Counted from the first letter of the stretch, positions 1-10,777 are shown. The stretch is 64,000 bases of DNA from Brachypterus glaber (GCA_958510825.1 OY294051.1:4682353-4746352); one strand, 5' to 3'. Translations and numbers: made by a program. Notes: a model not told the origin generated them from the sequence alone.

Positions 1-53
1 CATATACAATACTATGTTGTTGTATTAATAACGGTATAATTATATCAGTGTAT
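1..53. repeat. Possible right end of a J-type DNA element
   Basis: The segment ends in TATCAGTGTA, the same terminus as the full J copy ending at 61844, and it contains a GTTGTTGTAT motif also found in J. Similarity is otherwise weak and the left part lies outside the window. Confidence 0.3.
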
Positions 54-1022
54 GCTCAAGTTAGGAAAATATAATCTTCAGTTTTAAAATATGTAGAGGT
101 GATTATCTTTTTTCTAGTCAACAAAGATACTTGTTGAGAAATCTGAGTGGTACAGATGGGAAATTCGTGAAGGCAAAAACTTTTTTTTTTTAATCAGTTA
201 GGAAGTTTGAGCGCTAGTTAAGAAAGAGCGTAGTTGGAAAATTTGCAGAGCCGACATTTCTTTAGTGGTCAAAAATTTCTCCAGAGCAAATTCCTTAATC
301 CCTAATTAGTTGGAAAAATTTTGTTCTGCCCTCACTCAAAAAAAAAAAAACTTTCTCGCGTCACCCCTGGGTATTAACCCCTTTAGTTCAGTGTAGATAT
401 ACCAAATATTGAAAACATCAAAAACATAAACATTGTGTTATAAGTCAATTTTTGTGGTAACGCCGCGGCACGCCGGTTAATCTTTCTCTGTTTAATTGAT
501 GAGTTAAAAAAAAAGGGAAATATATGTTCCCCTAACTTGGTTAGCAACCGCTGGTCCACAAAAAATCGGCTATAGTAACAATTTAATAATTTATACCCTT
601 TTGCCTCCGCAGCACATAATTTTGTGTGAAAAGGGCAATAAAAGGGGGGTAATAAAACAGTGTCAAAGATGCATAGTGCTATGCTTACCCTGATATGAAA
701 GTTCTTTCAGCTTTTGGAAGCTTTGAGAGCTTTTAAGGGAGTTTGTTGTCCCTCGTCACCTGTATTTTGTGGTTATTGCCTTTCAAGATCGGCCTTAATT
801 ACCTGGTAATATTTAAGGTGACTTTTCGGTTTATTGGGAATTAATTTTTTTAATTTTGTCTTTGACAAAGTGTTTTATGTTCACCTAAGTGAAGGACGCC
901 TTGCCTAAGTACAAAATAAAAGTGCAAAAGTTTTGCGCTACTAAAAACTGAAAATTATAGAGATTTTTAACTGAAAACTAGATGAAACGTTGCAAGCACC
1001 CTGTCAAAACATCGGCACTATT
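54..1022. other. AT-rich stretch, no gene seen
   Basis: No convincing ORF, splice-flanked exon or RNA gene. Poly-T and poly-A runs occur near 180 and 340. A block at 982-1020 containing AACGTTGCAAGCACCCTG recurs at 37271-37312 and inverted near 36911-36942, so the last 40 bases probably belong to the D-family element that follows. Confidence 0.5.
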
Positions 1023-1582
1023 GTACACTAGAGCCATCTAGTTTGCAAATTTCAAACTAGGTGTTTTGTTTGATCTTAAATTCTGTATCTTTAAAAAATT
1101 ATATTCTAGCAAAACACTGTATATAACATTTTTTATAGGGCTTAAAAAGAGCTTTTATTTAAAATATAATTTTTTGAAATCGGGTTATAAATATGTGAGA
1201 TATGCTAAAAAAACCTCTTACTGCTTTAAACGCCAATATCTCGAAAACAATACGTTTTAGGAAAACGTTGTTTATAACATTTTTTGACCAATTTAAAATT
1301 ATCTTTTATATAAATGCTAAGTTAACCAAATACAATAATAATTGCCTTAATTATAAATAAAAAGCTAAAAATAGGAGTTATACCTTATTTTTACCCCCTT
1401 ATCCCCAATCGTTTACCCCCAGAATCTAATCAGCTCTTCGGAATACGATAGGAAACAATATGCAAAAAACCGCAAGTAGATATCTCATGTAGAAATGGAG
1501 TTGGAAAGTTTACACCCAGACAGACAGACAGACAGACGGACGCAAAATTTTTTTTTACTGATTTCGACTCAGAATGGTCTAA
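1023..1582 (+). repeat. D-family element, copy 1 (short CAGA tract)
   Basis: About 560 bp nearly colinear with 37550-38194 and partly with the inverted copy at 36318-36850. It starts near a CTAGTTTG/CAAACTAG inverted repeat and has a tract of only five or so CAGA units near 1517-1540, followed by a shared block containing TTTCGACTCAGAATGG. No coding capacity. An ORF at 1066-1260 recurs in copy 2 only because the DNA is repeated. The element type is unknown. Confidence 0.7.
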
Positions 1583-1879
1583 AACGTGGTCAAAATTTTG
1601 ACTTTTCGGCGAATGTTCTTACCGTGAAAAAGATCTCGTTGGGGGCAACCAGATAAACAGTTTAATGTCAACCAACTGTTTTAGAAATCTGGTAAGGGTA
1701 CCAAGTCAAAATGTTGTGCCCATAGGCGCCCACTTTTTAAAATCCCATGGTGGGGGGCAAAACTTTTTCAAGTAAAAAAAATACATAAAAGTATAAATTT
1801 TTATTAATTGAAAAAAAAAAAGACTAAAAATATATTTAAAAATTGTGAAACTTTTATAATATTTAAAAGTATAGACAAC
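1583..1879. other. No gene seen
   Basis: AT-rich sequence with short poly-A and poly-T runs and no match to other parts of the window that I could see. Confidence 0.4.
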
Positions 1880-2107
1880 ATCCCTCCCCATCCCCCTCCC
1901 ACCCACTCCACAGCGCCAAATTATGACAGATGCAACTCGCATCAGTGAGCAGAGACTCACTCCCCCCAAATTATGACAGATGCAACTCGCATCAGTGAGC
2001 ATAGACTCACTGCCCCAACTTTCAATTCAGATTAAATATTTTTTTAGATAAATGAGCCATAGGCTGCGCCTGTCTCTTAAAGACCCAAACAAACTATTGA
2101 TGATGAG
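1880..2107 (+). mobile_element. N-family non-LTR retrotransposon 3' UTR, copy 1
   Basis: Matches, in opposite orientation, the 3' untranslated part of the retrotransposon fragment at 31341-31778, and also 42064-42285 and 62890-63090. A ~57-bp unit with AGTGAGC/ACTCACT hairpin potential is tandemly duplicated at 1916-2015. The sequence ends in a GATGATGA tail, as the copy at 31341 does. It is 5'-truncated, so no RT coding sequence is present. Confidence 0.7.
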
Positions 2108-3050
2108 TATAGACAACATTCCAAGGAGGTTATTTTTTAACTACTTTTTGGAAAATAAAATAAATAAATATATAACTGAAAATTGTGCCACTTCTATCAT
2201 TTGTTTACCCTAACAACCAAAATGTATTTATTTCATTTTATTGCCTATAAATTAAATTAAAAGGCCTAATTAATCCCAATTTAAAGCATCAATTGCCATA
2301 ACATTTATTTGGACTTTACAGCCAAATTAATAAAAAAAGAATCATGACAGTAAAAATTAACTTTATTGAAATACATTTTTAAATAATTTTGATATTTTTA
2401 AAGAATTTTTAAAAAAGTATCCCATATTTTTTGCAAGAAAAGTCCAAACGAAACACAATTTAGTTAAGTGGATCATACAAGTTGTGTTAACACCTTCCGC
2501 TCCAGTCGGTTTATCAAGGTATAGATACCAGATTAAAATGTTTATGGAATAGACAATATGATGGTCCCGCGAGCGCAGAATGACTATTCCATACGTGTTG
2601 TACACTATACTTTTTCATTGACTGCAAATATGAAACACTGTATGGGTTTAAACTGCGGACAATGTTTTTTGTGACTCGACATTGTAAATGCAATAAAACA
2701 CATATTTTAAATAAAGCAATTAATGATATTTAATAATTTTATCAAATTACTACTTAAAAAAGATTTTTATTTAATTTTAACACATTTTTACAAATTATAA
2801 TGCAAAAATTAAAGGTTATGTCAGATTGTTGTTACAGATATCAGGTTTAAATATTTAACAATAGATGAAGCAGTTTTAATTTTTTGAACTAAATTGATAA
2901 AAAACTGGAAATATTAAGAAAAACTAATAAACTTTATGTAATTTTAACGCAAAACTTTAAATTGCATTAAATTATTCAATATTTCTCATGGTAAAATTTA
3001 TATATTTTTGCTAATTTTGCTACAATTTTCTTTACTTTTATAAACAAGAG
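2108..3050. other. AT-rich stretch, no gene seen
   Basis: No supported gene. The 80-codon minus ORF at 2363-2605 has no recognisable domain and a composition like the surrounding DNA. Confidence 0.4.
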
Positions 3051-3056
3051 ATGGCA

Positions 3057-3118
3057 CTACATGTGCTCATTCTAACACTTGATACGGAATATTCATACCG
3101 TATCTAGAGCTAGAATGG
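3057..3118. repeat. Small inverted repeat (hairpin)
   Basis: GATACGG and CCGTATC arms flank AATATTCATA at about 3080-3104. An outer pair, ATTCTA and TAGAAT, lies on either side. It is a compact foldback, possibly a MITE remnant. Confidence 0.5.
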
Positions 3119-3455
3119 ATTCATTCTGTGTTTGAAAAGTGTGTGTATTTGCTTACATTCTAAACCAGTCGTAGAAAAAATAAATTTGAGAAAGATATAG
3201 GAACTTTAAAATTTTGCGCATTAAATATAATAACCACTACCTATATCCACGCAGGGATATGCGGGTTCATACCATGCTCTAAATGAACTAAGTTTAATAT
3301 ATACCACTAATACACAATGCGCCCTTGTCCCGTATAGGAATATCCAACTCTGGGTATTAGGGTAAATTTTGCTATACTTAAAAATATCCATAGGTGGATA
3401 CAATGGAGTGGAACTGGATATTCAGTTACAAATGGATAGAAAATCGGAAGTTATA

Positions 3456-3632
3456 GTTTGACGCACGGATCTGTGGCTACGGGAAATATGTTTGGAATGT
3501 GTGTGCAAGTGGGAGGCCCGTTGTAGGCACGCACGCCTTATAACGCTCTTGACGGAGAGAAGAGAGCGCAAATGATTTCTCCCCTTTTCGTCGGAGACTT
3601 TCTTTCATGCGGAGAACTATATTATCCTCAAA
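3456..3632 (+). repeat. K-family repeat, copy 1
   Basis: About 175 bp containing ACGGATCTGTGGCTACGGG and a GAGAGCGCAAATGATT block. The reverse complement lies at 38654-38826. It is GC-richer than its surroundings. No ORF is shared between the copies. Confidence 0.65.
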
Positions 3633-4180
3633 GAACTTTTACCTTAAGAAGGAACATGATGAAATCTACCGTATGCTTTGTTTGAAGCTTGAACCAACTA
3701 CGTTGAGGGGCTGGTAGGGAGTGACTGTTGTTTACACTTAGTACGTGTAAAGAGAGAGAAAGAATGTGTAAACTCACAGTCTAATATCGTAAAATAACTG
3801 ACAGGGGTACAGTGTTGCCGATTGGAAACATATACTTTGGATATTTAATTGTAAATTTTAAGAAACATTAGTTCTGTATGAGTTTTATATAAACTAGTAG
3901 TTTAATTTTAATAGATTTAAATATACTATATTATTAAACATAATTATAGTATACACAATAAAGTTTTTTACATTTTTAATTTAAGTATAATGATTTGAAT
4001 TAATGATAAGGTGGAAACTACGCAACATCGCTACTAGGTAGCCTGAAAGTCGACTAGCGACATCTACATTTTACACCACAAAGCTGTATCGCGTTTCTGT
4101 TAGTAAATAAAACAACAAACAAAAAGATGACACCTTCATAAACATTGGTCTGAAATTACTTCTTGAGGTAAAAGTTCTTT
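3633..4180. other. No gene seen
   Basis: AT-rich, with one GC-richer patch at 3690-3830 that holds no open frame of interest. Confidence 0.4.
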
Positions 4181-4364
4181 GATTATCCTATACAATTGTA
4201 CTTTAATTTTTGTTAAAAACACGCAACATTTTATGTCCGTCCTTAAATATTAAAGTACGTGACTTTAGAACTAGTGTTTTTAACAAAAAGTAAAATACAG
4301 TTTTATAGGATCATAACTTCCTATCCGTTTGTAACTGAATATTTAGTTACAAATGGATAGGAAG
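4181..4364. repeat. Two adjacent foldback (MITE-like) hairpins
   Basis: At 4181-4222 and 4275-4317 the arms are complementary over about 42 bases with mismatches, including TTGTTAAAAACAC against GTGTTTTTAACAA. Immediately next, 4317-4364 is a nearly perfect palindrome whose arms begin CTTCCTATCC and end GGATAGGAAG. A related single arm lies near 3415-3450. Confidence 0.7.
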
Positions 4365-4982
4365 CATATGCAACGTTTCTAAAATGCATGCGACTTTTTA
4401 GGACTTTATTGTTATTTTCCAAATAGCAAGTTTTTATGTTCGGTTTTATATATTTTTAATCTCGGCGAAAAATTTTGAATGCAGTGTTAACGATTTTCTT
4501 TTATTTTAAAACATATTTGCAAATCCACTGTTTCTAAAAAACTCACTATGCAAGAATAAATTTACAAAATACAAAACAGGGACTTATTAAACTCCTCGCA
4601 ATTTCACAGGAGAGGAGTATTATACGTTTACTTTGAACCCCGAAAAAAAAACATGTCCAAAATAAAAAAAAAGTACTAAGTGCGTTATATAAGGAAAAAG
4701 AAAGGAATGGGGGTAGCCCAAGATTTTTTTAATTTTTAGCTTTATTAATGTTTTTTTTTTCTTATGGAAATAAGTTAAATGAAACTTAAAAGTATGCTGT
4801 ATAAAACGATCGATATTCTGAAAAAAAAAATATTTAAATTGAAACACATTTTTTTACAATTTTTTTAAAACAGCTTCAAAAGACCCGCATTACTCGAAGG
4901 CTGGGGGTAATTATGGCATAGGCCAGAATTACCCCCATTCGTAAAAATTTACATACAAAAATCGCAAAGAAAGACTTTTCTT

Positions 4983-5213
4983 TCAAAGTTTCTGAATTCT
5001 TCGTGTCCATAGGACACAGTTTGAGCAGCATTTGCAAAGCTCACGGTCTTTAACAAACCCACCACACATTAGACATATTTCTACATTCACTGCCGTTTCA
5101 TTTTTATCATCACTATCATCCGAAGATACTTCAGAGTTTTTCTTAAGTTGTTCAGACGTCCATTGTGCTTTTCCAGTCATTCTTTTATAAATTCGGGGCA
5201 TGTTCAATATCAA
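4983..5213 (-). pseudogene. Internally deleted pogo/Tigger-like transposase remnant
   Basis: The ORF reads like two ends of a pogo-type (Tc1/mariner superfamily) transposase joined together. Residues about 5-25 (MPRIYKRMTGKAQWTSEQLK) resemble the N-terminal helix-turn-helix (psq type) start of these proteins. The acidic SSDDSDD stretch followed by CLMCGGF, RELCKC and a later CVLW resembles the C-terminal Cys-rich tail. The DDE catalytic core, normally several hundred residues, is absent. Flanks carry GGGGTAAT-type motifs in both orientations (4908-4940 and 5609-5640) that may be element termini. Family assignment comes from motif memory only. Confidence 0.5.
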
Positions 5214-5224
5214 AACTTAAATAT

Positions 5225-5640
5225 GACTTATCTGGCGTAACAGTAGCCGGCCCGCATTACCCTAAAATAAATGACCCTTATAACCCCAAAACGTACGTTC
5301 ACAAATTTTTACCCAAAACACAAAACTAACTGAATTTAATTAATAATCTATTTCATACATGGTCCTAAACTACACTAGAGACTAATACCACAAATGTAAC
5401 TAATTAGGCTCAATTCATTTATTTGCATGCCTTTGAATCTAGAAGAGTGATACGTCAAAACTGGCAAATTGCAATTTTCTCAAATAACTTCTACTTTACC
5501 GATTGGGCCTCGATCCCATTCTAGGTACACTATGAACTACTCCCGAGTAGATGGAGCACTTAGTATTTAAATTCAAAAATAAATATACAACTAAGATATA
5601 CGATGGCCACCATTACCCTAGAGGTCGCCATTCCCCCCTT
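5225..5640. other. Probable non-coding part of the pogo-like element
   Basis: Lies between the transposase remnant and GGGGTAAT-type terminal motifs. CATTACCC occurs at 5253-5260 and 5611-5618. No ORF. Its assignment to the same element is an inference from the shared motif. Confidence 0.3.
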
Positions 5641-5654
5641 TTCCCTATAACTCT

Positions 5655-5790
5655 AAACGACTTTTAAAAATGTCGGTCCGGTTGTCCGTCTGTTTGTATG
5701 TCGCGTTTTCACGTTTTCTTGTCCGGACGATAACTTAAGAACGAATATCACTTCAAATTTTCAGGAAAAATCAATATTGGTAACGAAACA
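5655..5790 (+). repeat. GTCCGTC-type degenerate repeat block
   Basis: GTCCGGTTGTCCGTCTGTTTG is followed by GATAACTTAAGAACG. The same layout (a pyrimidine-rich GTCCG run, then GATAACT and GAACG) recurs at 41130-41200, 42355-42460 and 45415-45475, and reversed at 59560-59650. It looks like one recurring module carried by several different elements. Confidence 0.45.
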
Positions 5791-6415
5791 AAGCGTATTG
5801 GGAATTAAAGTAATCCCTAAAAATAAGAAAGAGGCTAAATATTAAAAAAATTAAAAAATAGTTCAGAAGTGGAAAAAATTCTCCAATCAACTTCATTTTT
5901 CATTTTTTTTTTTAGAAAAAATTAGTTTTGTTAAAAAGATCAAGCGCACCAAAAAAAAAAGAAGCCCTACAAAAAAAAATTTTTGAGGGGATTAAAAAAA
6001 AAAAGGAAAAGTGTGATAAACGTCATTTTTTCAGGAAAACAATACTAAAAGTATAATTAAAATGATCAGTTCAAACCTTTTTTAAAAAATTGAAAAAAGG
6101 AAACGTGCTATGAACGTATTTTTTTAAATATTTCCTTTATTAAAATAGTCAATTACACTTAAAAAAAAAAATTCCGATAAAAAATATTCCAAGCAAAAAG
6201 ATCTGATCAAATTTTCCCTGCGAAGTGTTTTTAATATTTGGAAAGCAACAAAATAATCTGTGAGTTTATTTGTAAGCTGTTTTTACGATAAACCAGCCCA
6301 GAAAAGCGTTTCGCGGATTACTTGCCTTTGCCGGGCAACTCTAAATATTGTGCATAAAAGAAACTCTTTCCGTTGACATGCATGTAAATAAGGTATTTTA
6401 TAAAACACGTATTTA
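5791..6415. other. AT-rich stretch, no gene seen
   Basis: Many A and T homopolymers. A GC-richer patch at 6280-6345 contains no recognisable gene. Confidence 0.4.
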
Positions 6416-6423
6416 AAGTTGCC

Positions 6424-6716
6424 CCACATGTTTTAAAAAATACAGAGGCCCTGTGCAAAATTTCAGCTCAAAAAATAAAATTTTGATTCACTTGAAAATT
6501 GGAATGGATCCATGTAATAGATAAATGCTGAATTTCATTTTTTTAAGCAATGAAATTTGGCACAGATTTTAATTTTTGTACTTTGCACAATATGGTATAT
6601 AGGGACTTTTTATTAAAAGAATTATATTTTATATTTTTTTACAAGTTTTCAAATAAAATGGGATGGACCCTAATTTTATTTAGTTGAGCTGAAATTTAGC
6701 ACATAAAATTATTTTT
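6424..6716. repeat. Palindromic MITE-like element
   Basis: The left arm begins near TGTGCAAAATTTCAGCTC, and the reverse complement of the right arm begins TGTGCTAAATTTCAGCTC. The arms stay similar for about 60 bases. No coding sequence. Confidence 0.6.
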
Positions 6717-6722
6717 GTGTTG

Positions 6723-6961
6723 GGGAACGTTCAAGTATTACGTAACGCAAAATGTACCAAAATTCATACACTTCATACCTCGGTTCTCGCGTTATTTAAG
6801 GCTGTAGATATTTCATATTTTGGCTACCCCCCCTAACACACCCTCTATTAGGGAGGGTACCCAAAGTATGAAATCTCTATAATATATAATAACGCGAGAA
6901 CCTAAGTATGAAGTGTATGATTGTTGGTACAGTTTGCGTTACGTAATACTTGAACGTTCCC
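6723..6961. mobile_element. E-family MITE (Harbinger-like?), copy 1
   Basis: Terminal inverted repeats of about 28 bp begin GGGAACGTTCAAGTATTA and end in the complement. The arms are largely complementary through the whole 239 bp. The right flank is TTA here and TAA at the 18315 fragment. A G-rich TIR with a 3-bp TWA target would fit the PIF/Harbinger superfamily, but the left flank (TTG) does not confirm the duplication. No ORF. Confidence 0.75.
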
Positions 6962-7625
6962 TTACTCACGATATGTGGACTTTTTTAAAAATTATGAAAT
7001 ACCCTACTGTTCATACACAATATGTATACTATACAAATAAGCTTAAAAACCAATTTTAAATTTATTTTAATACTAGGAATATTTAAATTTTAAAATAGCG
7101 GCTGTTATACACAGTGCGACCCTGTTAAGTTTAGGTTTTTTGGAATAACCACACAAATTTTCTTTTAGTTGTTGATGGTAGACTACTCCCTTATTACATA
7201 TCGACACTCCCATGCAACAAGGACGTAACTCAAGTTAGACCCATTTTGAGTTATACTCATAGGTAAACGCCTTGAAAAAGACACACATGGTGATACTACT
7301 CAGGTTTCTCTACAGGCTATTTTAACCAAACGTTTACCTAAAAACACTAAAATAAGAAATTCTAAACTTGAATATTATCAGAAATAAACAATAAATAAAC
7401 AATAAATACTTATATAATTAAATAGAGAATTGTATAAGCTTTCCAATGATGTATCACGGCTTCCTTTTCCACTTCAATAATTTCCCCACCCTTAAATAAC
7501 AAAAAAAATCTTTTAGAAATTTTGCTGTCCTGAAAAATGACAATATATGAGTTACGGCTTTCTTGCTTGGGGGTATCGATATCACTAGTAACCTAAATCG
7601 CAGGGGTTCCTTCTTGGGATATTTT
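6962..7625. other. No gene seen
   Basis: AT-rich sequence without a supported gene or an internal match. Confidence 0.4.
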
Positions 7626-7630
7626 TAGAT

Positions 7631-7682
7631 TTTTCTGTTTTTTAACTTTTTTTGTTTTTTAACTTTTTTTGTTTTTTAACTT
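7631..7682 (+). repeat. Short tandem repeat, ~16-17 bp x3
   Basis: Three consecutive units of TTTTTTAACTTTTTTTG with small variations. Confidence 0.8.
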
Positions 7683-8009
7683 GTTTTTGGTATTACTAGA
7701 AAAAATATTTGATAATATTTCAGTTAGACTGACTTGCTATTTTCGTTTCACAATTTATCTTATATTTAAATCAAATCATGCAGAAATATTGAAAATGTTG
7801 AACAAAAGGTGTAAAATATTAAAATGTTATACCGAATGTGATTTTAAATATCAAATGGCTATAACTATAGTTTTATATGTTAAAGCTTTTATGCAAAGCC
7901 CAGTAGATAGGTTACAAAAAAAAATATATTATTGTTTTTCTTCACCTATGTATATATATTTAGAAGTGTACTTTTATCAATTGGTTGAACTGATTTTAAA
8001 GTATTATTT

Positions 8010-8085
8010 TTTCTTCTTCTGCTTCTTCTTCTTCTTCTTCTTCTTCTTCTTCTTCTTCTTCTTCTTCTTCTTCTTCTCCTTCTTC
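8010..8085 (+). repeat. (TTC)n microsatellite
   Basis: About 25 TTC units with two interruptions. It produces a poly-Phe run in the 141-codon ORF at 7669-8094, which is therefore not a believable gene. Confidence 0.95.
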
Positions 8086-8172
8086 AGTTTTTAATCGCCT
8101 TTTATGCTTCCAACAGGTCTAGGAGTTTTTCAATTTTAACGGGGCATAATCACGTGTCTGGTTTGGACTTTT

Positions 8173-8283
8173 TAGAGCACTGAATATGCAAGTTTCTTAC
8201 GGTAGGTAGGTAGTTTACACATCACACAAAAAAAAACTTAAACTACCCACCTACTCTAAGAAACCTACCTATCTAGTGCTCTA
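8173..8283. repeat. Foldback MITE with TAGAGCACTGA ends
   Basis: Left TAGAGCACTGA, right TAGTGCTCTA. Internal arms GTAGGTAGGTAGTTTA and AAACTACCCACCTAC are complementary. The ends resemble the larger foldback at 26869-27091. TAGAG fits the loose YARNG hAT terminus, but I see no clear 8-bp duplication. Confidence 0.65.
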
Positions 8284-8650
8284 TTTTTTCCGTTTCCCGT
8301 TTTCTTACTGTTAATGTGGTTTTAAATTAAACTTCCTTTTTTTGCTTAGAAGTTAAAAAAATCCAAAAAGATATTTGTCGTTTTAAAAAACCTATCATCT
8401 GGACCATTTTATCCGCCCGAAATATTGAAAATGTTAAACAAAAGGTACGAAATATTAAAATTAATTCAGCACTGAATATGTATAATTTTTATTATCAAAT
8501 TTTTAGTTTTATCTGTGAACGTTTATAAATATGAACAATGAAATTTAATTTTACAATTTGAACAGCCAGAGGTAATAGAAAATAATGAACAAAATCATAA
8601 TGTCACCAAGAATACAAAACAAAACAAGTTTTTTTTCAGTTTAACCAATT
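8284..8650. other. No gene seen
   Basis: AT-rich. A block at 8423-8460 resembles one at 7790-7825 (both contain TATTGAAAATGTT and AACAAAAGGT), so a weak dispersed repeat is present. Confidence 0.4.
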
Positions 8651-8800
8651 TAAAATGCAATGCAAAGATACAAAGCTTCACTGTAAAAACTGCATGTAAA
8701 ATAATGTAAAAATACATGAATTGGCATAGTACGGAATAGTAAATTTACTATTCTGGATGCATAATTCATGAATTTATGTAAAATAATATTTTGGATATTG

Positions 8801-8897
8801 TTTTGTCAAAATTAATGGAGAGCCCCTAGCACAAGCAATAAAGCTTATTTGGGGCTCTCCATGACTTTGTAGTATATTACAAATAAATAAATAAATG
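8801..8897 (+). mobile_element. Q-family non-LTR 3' tail with terminal hairpin, copy 1
   Basis: A perfect 12-bp stem pairs ATGGAGAGCCCC (8815-8826) with GGGGCTCTCCAT (8851-8862). About 20 bases later comes an AAATAAATAAATAAATG tail. The same module lies at 9266-9364 and 19050-19143, and a truncated one at 48555-48608. This is the usual form of a severely 5'-truncated non-LTR retrotransposon insertion with a 3' recognition hairpin. Confidence 0.7.
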
Positions 8898-8898
8898 T

Positions 8899-8967
8899 AA
8901 ACTAATGTAAAAGAATGTAAAAGAATGTAAAAGAATGTAAAATAATGTAAAAGAATGTAAAAGAATG
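8899..8967 (+). repeat. 10-bp minisatellite (AATGTAAAAG)n
   Basis: About seven units, with AATGTAAAAT and AATGTAAACT variants. The same array is at 9361-9443 and, inverted, at 18195-18272. Confidence 0.9.
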
Positions 8968-9115
8968 ATTTTACAATGTTATTTTAAACGCGCGTGCGCT
9001 TTGGACAATAACCAAGAAGGCGTCGCCTCACGAGACGGACCGTTTAATATTGTTATTGTTAGAGAGATAGCGACGCATGCTGCTAGGTTAAAGTGTTAAA
9101 AGTGTAAAAAAAAGG

Positions 9116-9531
9116 TAAAATGCAATGCAAAGATAAAAAGCTTCACTGTAAAAACTGCATGTAAAATAATGTAAAAATACATGAATTGGCATAGTACGGA
9201 ATAGTAAAATAGTACTATTCTGGATGCATAATTCATGAATTTATGTAAAATAATATTTTGGATATTGTTTTGTCAAAATTAATGGAGAGCCCCTAGCACA
9301 AGCAATAAAGCTTATTTGGGGCTCTCCATGACTTTGTAGTATATTACAAATAAATAAATAAATGTAAACTAATGTAAAAGAATTTAAAAGAATGTAAAAG
9401 AATGTAAAAGAATGTAAAATAATGTAAAAGAATGTAAAAGAATGATTTTACAATGTTATTTTAAACGCGCGTGCGCTTTGGACAATAACCAAGAAGGCGT
9501 CGCCTCACGAGACGGACCGTTTAATATTGTT
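9116..9531 (+). repeat. F-family element, second unit, left part
   Basis: Repeats 8651-9054 and is then interrupted at ATATTGTT (9524-9531) by the P-like transposon. It resumes at 10812. Confidence 0.85.
9266..9364 (+). mobile_element. Q-family non-LTR 3' tail, copy 2
   Basis: Same hairpin and AATAAATAA tail as 8801-8897 (stem arms 9282-9293 and 9318-9329). It was copied along with the F duplication rather than inserted independently. Confidence 0.7.
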
Positions 9532-9766
9532 CATATAAAAAATACACTATAAGAGAAAGTCAAATACGTGACCGTGAAAAGTATTCAGGACCCGAACCTG
9601 TGTTTTGGCTTTTAGGTACGACTGAGCGATGGCGCCAGCTGTACATGAACTTGATTGTTTAGTGGTAGTGGGGTGAGGGGTGGTATATCTGTCAAAACAA
9701 TTTTACTCGTGAAATTTTACTCGTGATTTGCAATTTATTGTGCTTTTATACCGAACTTTTATTGTG

Positions 9767-9905
9767 ATGTCTAATACAAAATGTGTATTGTACCGTTTTG
9801 AAAGGATCAGTTAAGTAAACGTCACCGTTTTCCTAGTGATGCAAACTTATTTAATGTGTGGGTCAAAAACATTAATAGTGCCAAGTTAAATAAAATGACT
9901 AAAGG
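9767..9905 (+). pseudogene. THAP DNA-binding domain remnant of a P-like transposase
   Basis: An ATG at 9767 opens MSNTKCVLYRF, with one Cys of the expected zinc-binding pair. After a frame change, 9820-9900 reads RHRFPSDANLFNVWVKNIN. The H-x-FP motif followed by a Trp about ten residues later is the THAP-domain signature. The second N-terminal Cys, the distal C-x2-H and an intact frame are not seen, so this is a decayed 5' end of the transposase gene. Confidence 0.65.
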
Positions 9906-10187
9906 CAGGGACTAACCCTGTCTTGAAAAGCTTCTTATTATTTTGACTGAGCTATTTAGGGCAGGGACAGCCCCTAGACAAAAAAACTTATTGATTTGAC
10001 TGAGCTGTTTAGGGCTAGGACAAATGCCCTAAAAAGCTTCTTACCATTTTTACTGATATGTTTAGGGCAGGGATGGCCCCTATCGAAAAGAGCTTATCAG
10101 TTTGACTGAGCTAGCCTTAAACAGCTGTTTAGGGCTGGGATAGCCCCTGGCCAGAGAAGCTTATCGGTTTAACTGATTCATATTGTT
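9904..10187 (+). repeat. Minisatellite inside the P-like element, 5 units
   Basis: Five units of 53-67 bp, each starting GGCAGGGA or GGCTGGGA and ending near GAGCTGTTTAG. Each unit contains AGCCCCT-like and AAGCTTAT-like motifs. Units differ by about 15-25 percent by eye. The array is GC-richer than the rest of the element. Confidence 0.8.
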
Positions 10188-10777
10188 TATCTGTTAAATG
10201 TAGGAATACTAATTATAAAAACTTTGCAAATGTGCTCTGGCCTTAGGCAGTAGGTATATTGTGTATGACACTCAATTATATATGAAGGCAAATGTTTACT
10301 CCTTATATATATTTATTTATAATAAACAGTTAACTGTTCAAAAGTACGACATAATTGTTTTAATTTCCTATTTACGTTTAAAATAAAATATATAAAAATC
10401 AAAGCAAAGTGTTTTTTTTTTAATTATAAGTATAGGTTTATTTAGCAAAAGATAAAATTTCATATTTTTAAAGTTTAACAAATTTTACATTTAATTAAAA
10501 TTTCGATTCATATATTATTTTTAATTAATGTGCGGGTTAGATAACCCACTTGTTAGACTTTAAAAATTTGTTTTATATTTTGGTGAATAAACTTAAAGTT
10601 TTAAATAAAAATACAGAGCTTTTCCCCATTTTTATAAAAATTGATTTGGGAAAGCAATAGTAATCTTTATTACCGACTTCCGTAGGTTATCTGTATTATC
10701 GGCTGTCGTTGACCGTGAATTTAGTGAATTTAAAAAAAAAACCGCTAATGACGGTACAATAGTTTTCTATCTCTATC
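10188..10777. other. Non-coding 3' half of the P-like element
   Basis: AT-rich interior with no ORF, lying between the minisatellite and the right TIR. Confidence 0.5.

Larger units (their letters stand above)
8651..9115 (+). repeat. F-family element, first unit of a tandem duplication
   Basis: The next unit begins at 9116 and is almost identical apart from indels, including one extra 10-bp minisatellite unit. The unit contains a palindrome around GGAATAGTAAATTTACTATTC, a Q-type retrotransposon tail (8801-8897), a 10-bp minisatellite, and a GC-rich block with GCGCGTGCGC. At 9047-9054 it keeps the uninterrupted ATATTGTT that is the P-like insertion site in the second unit. Confidence 0.85.

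Noticed and set aside
7669..8094. 141-codon ORF
   Set aside because: Its last third is poly-Phe from the (TTC)n microsatellite and the rest is AT-rich without motifs.
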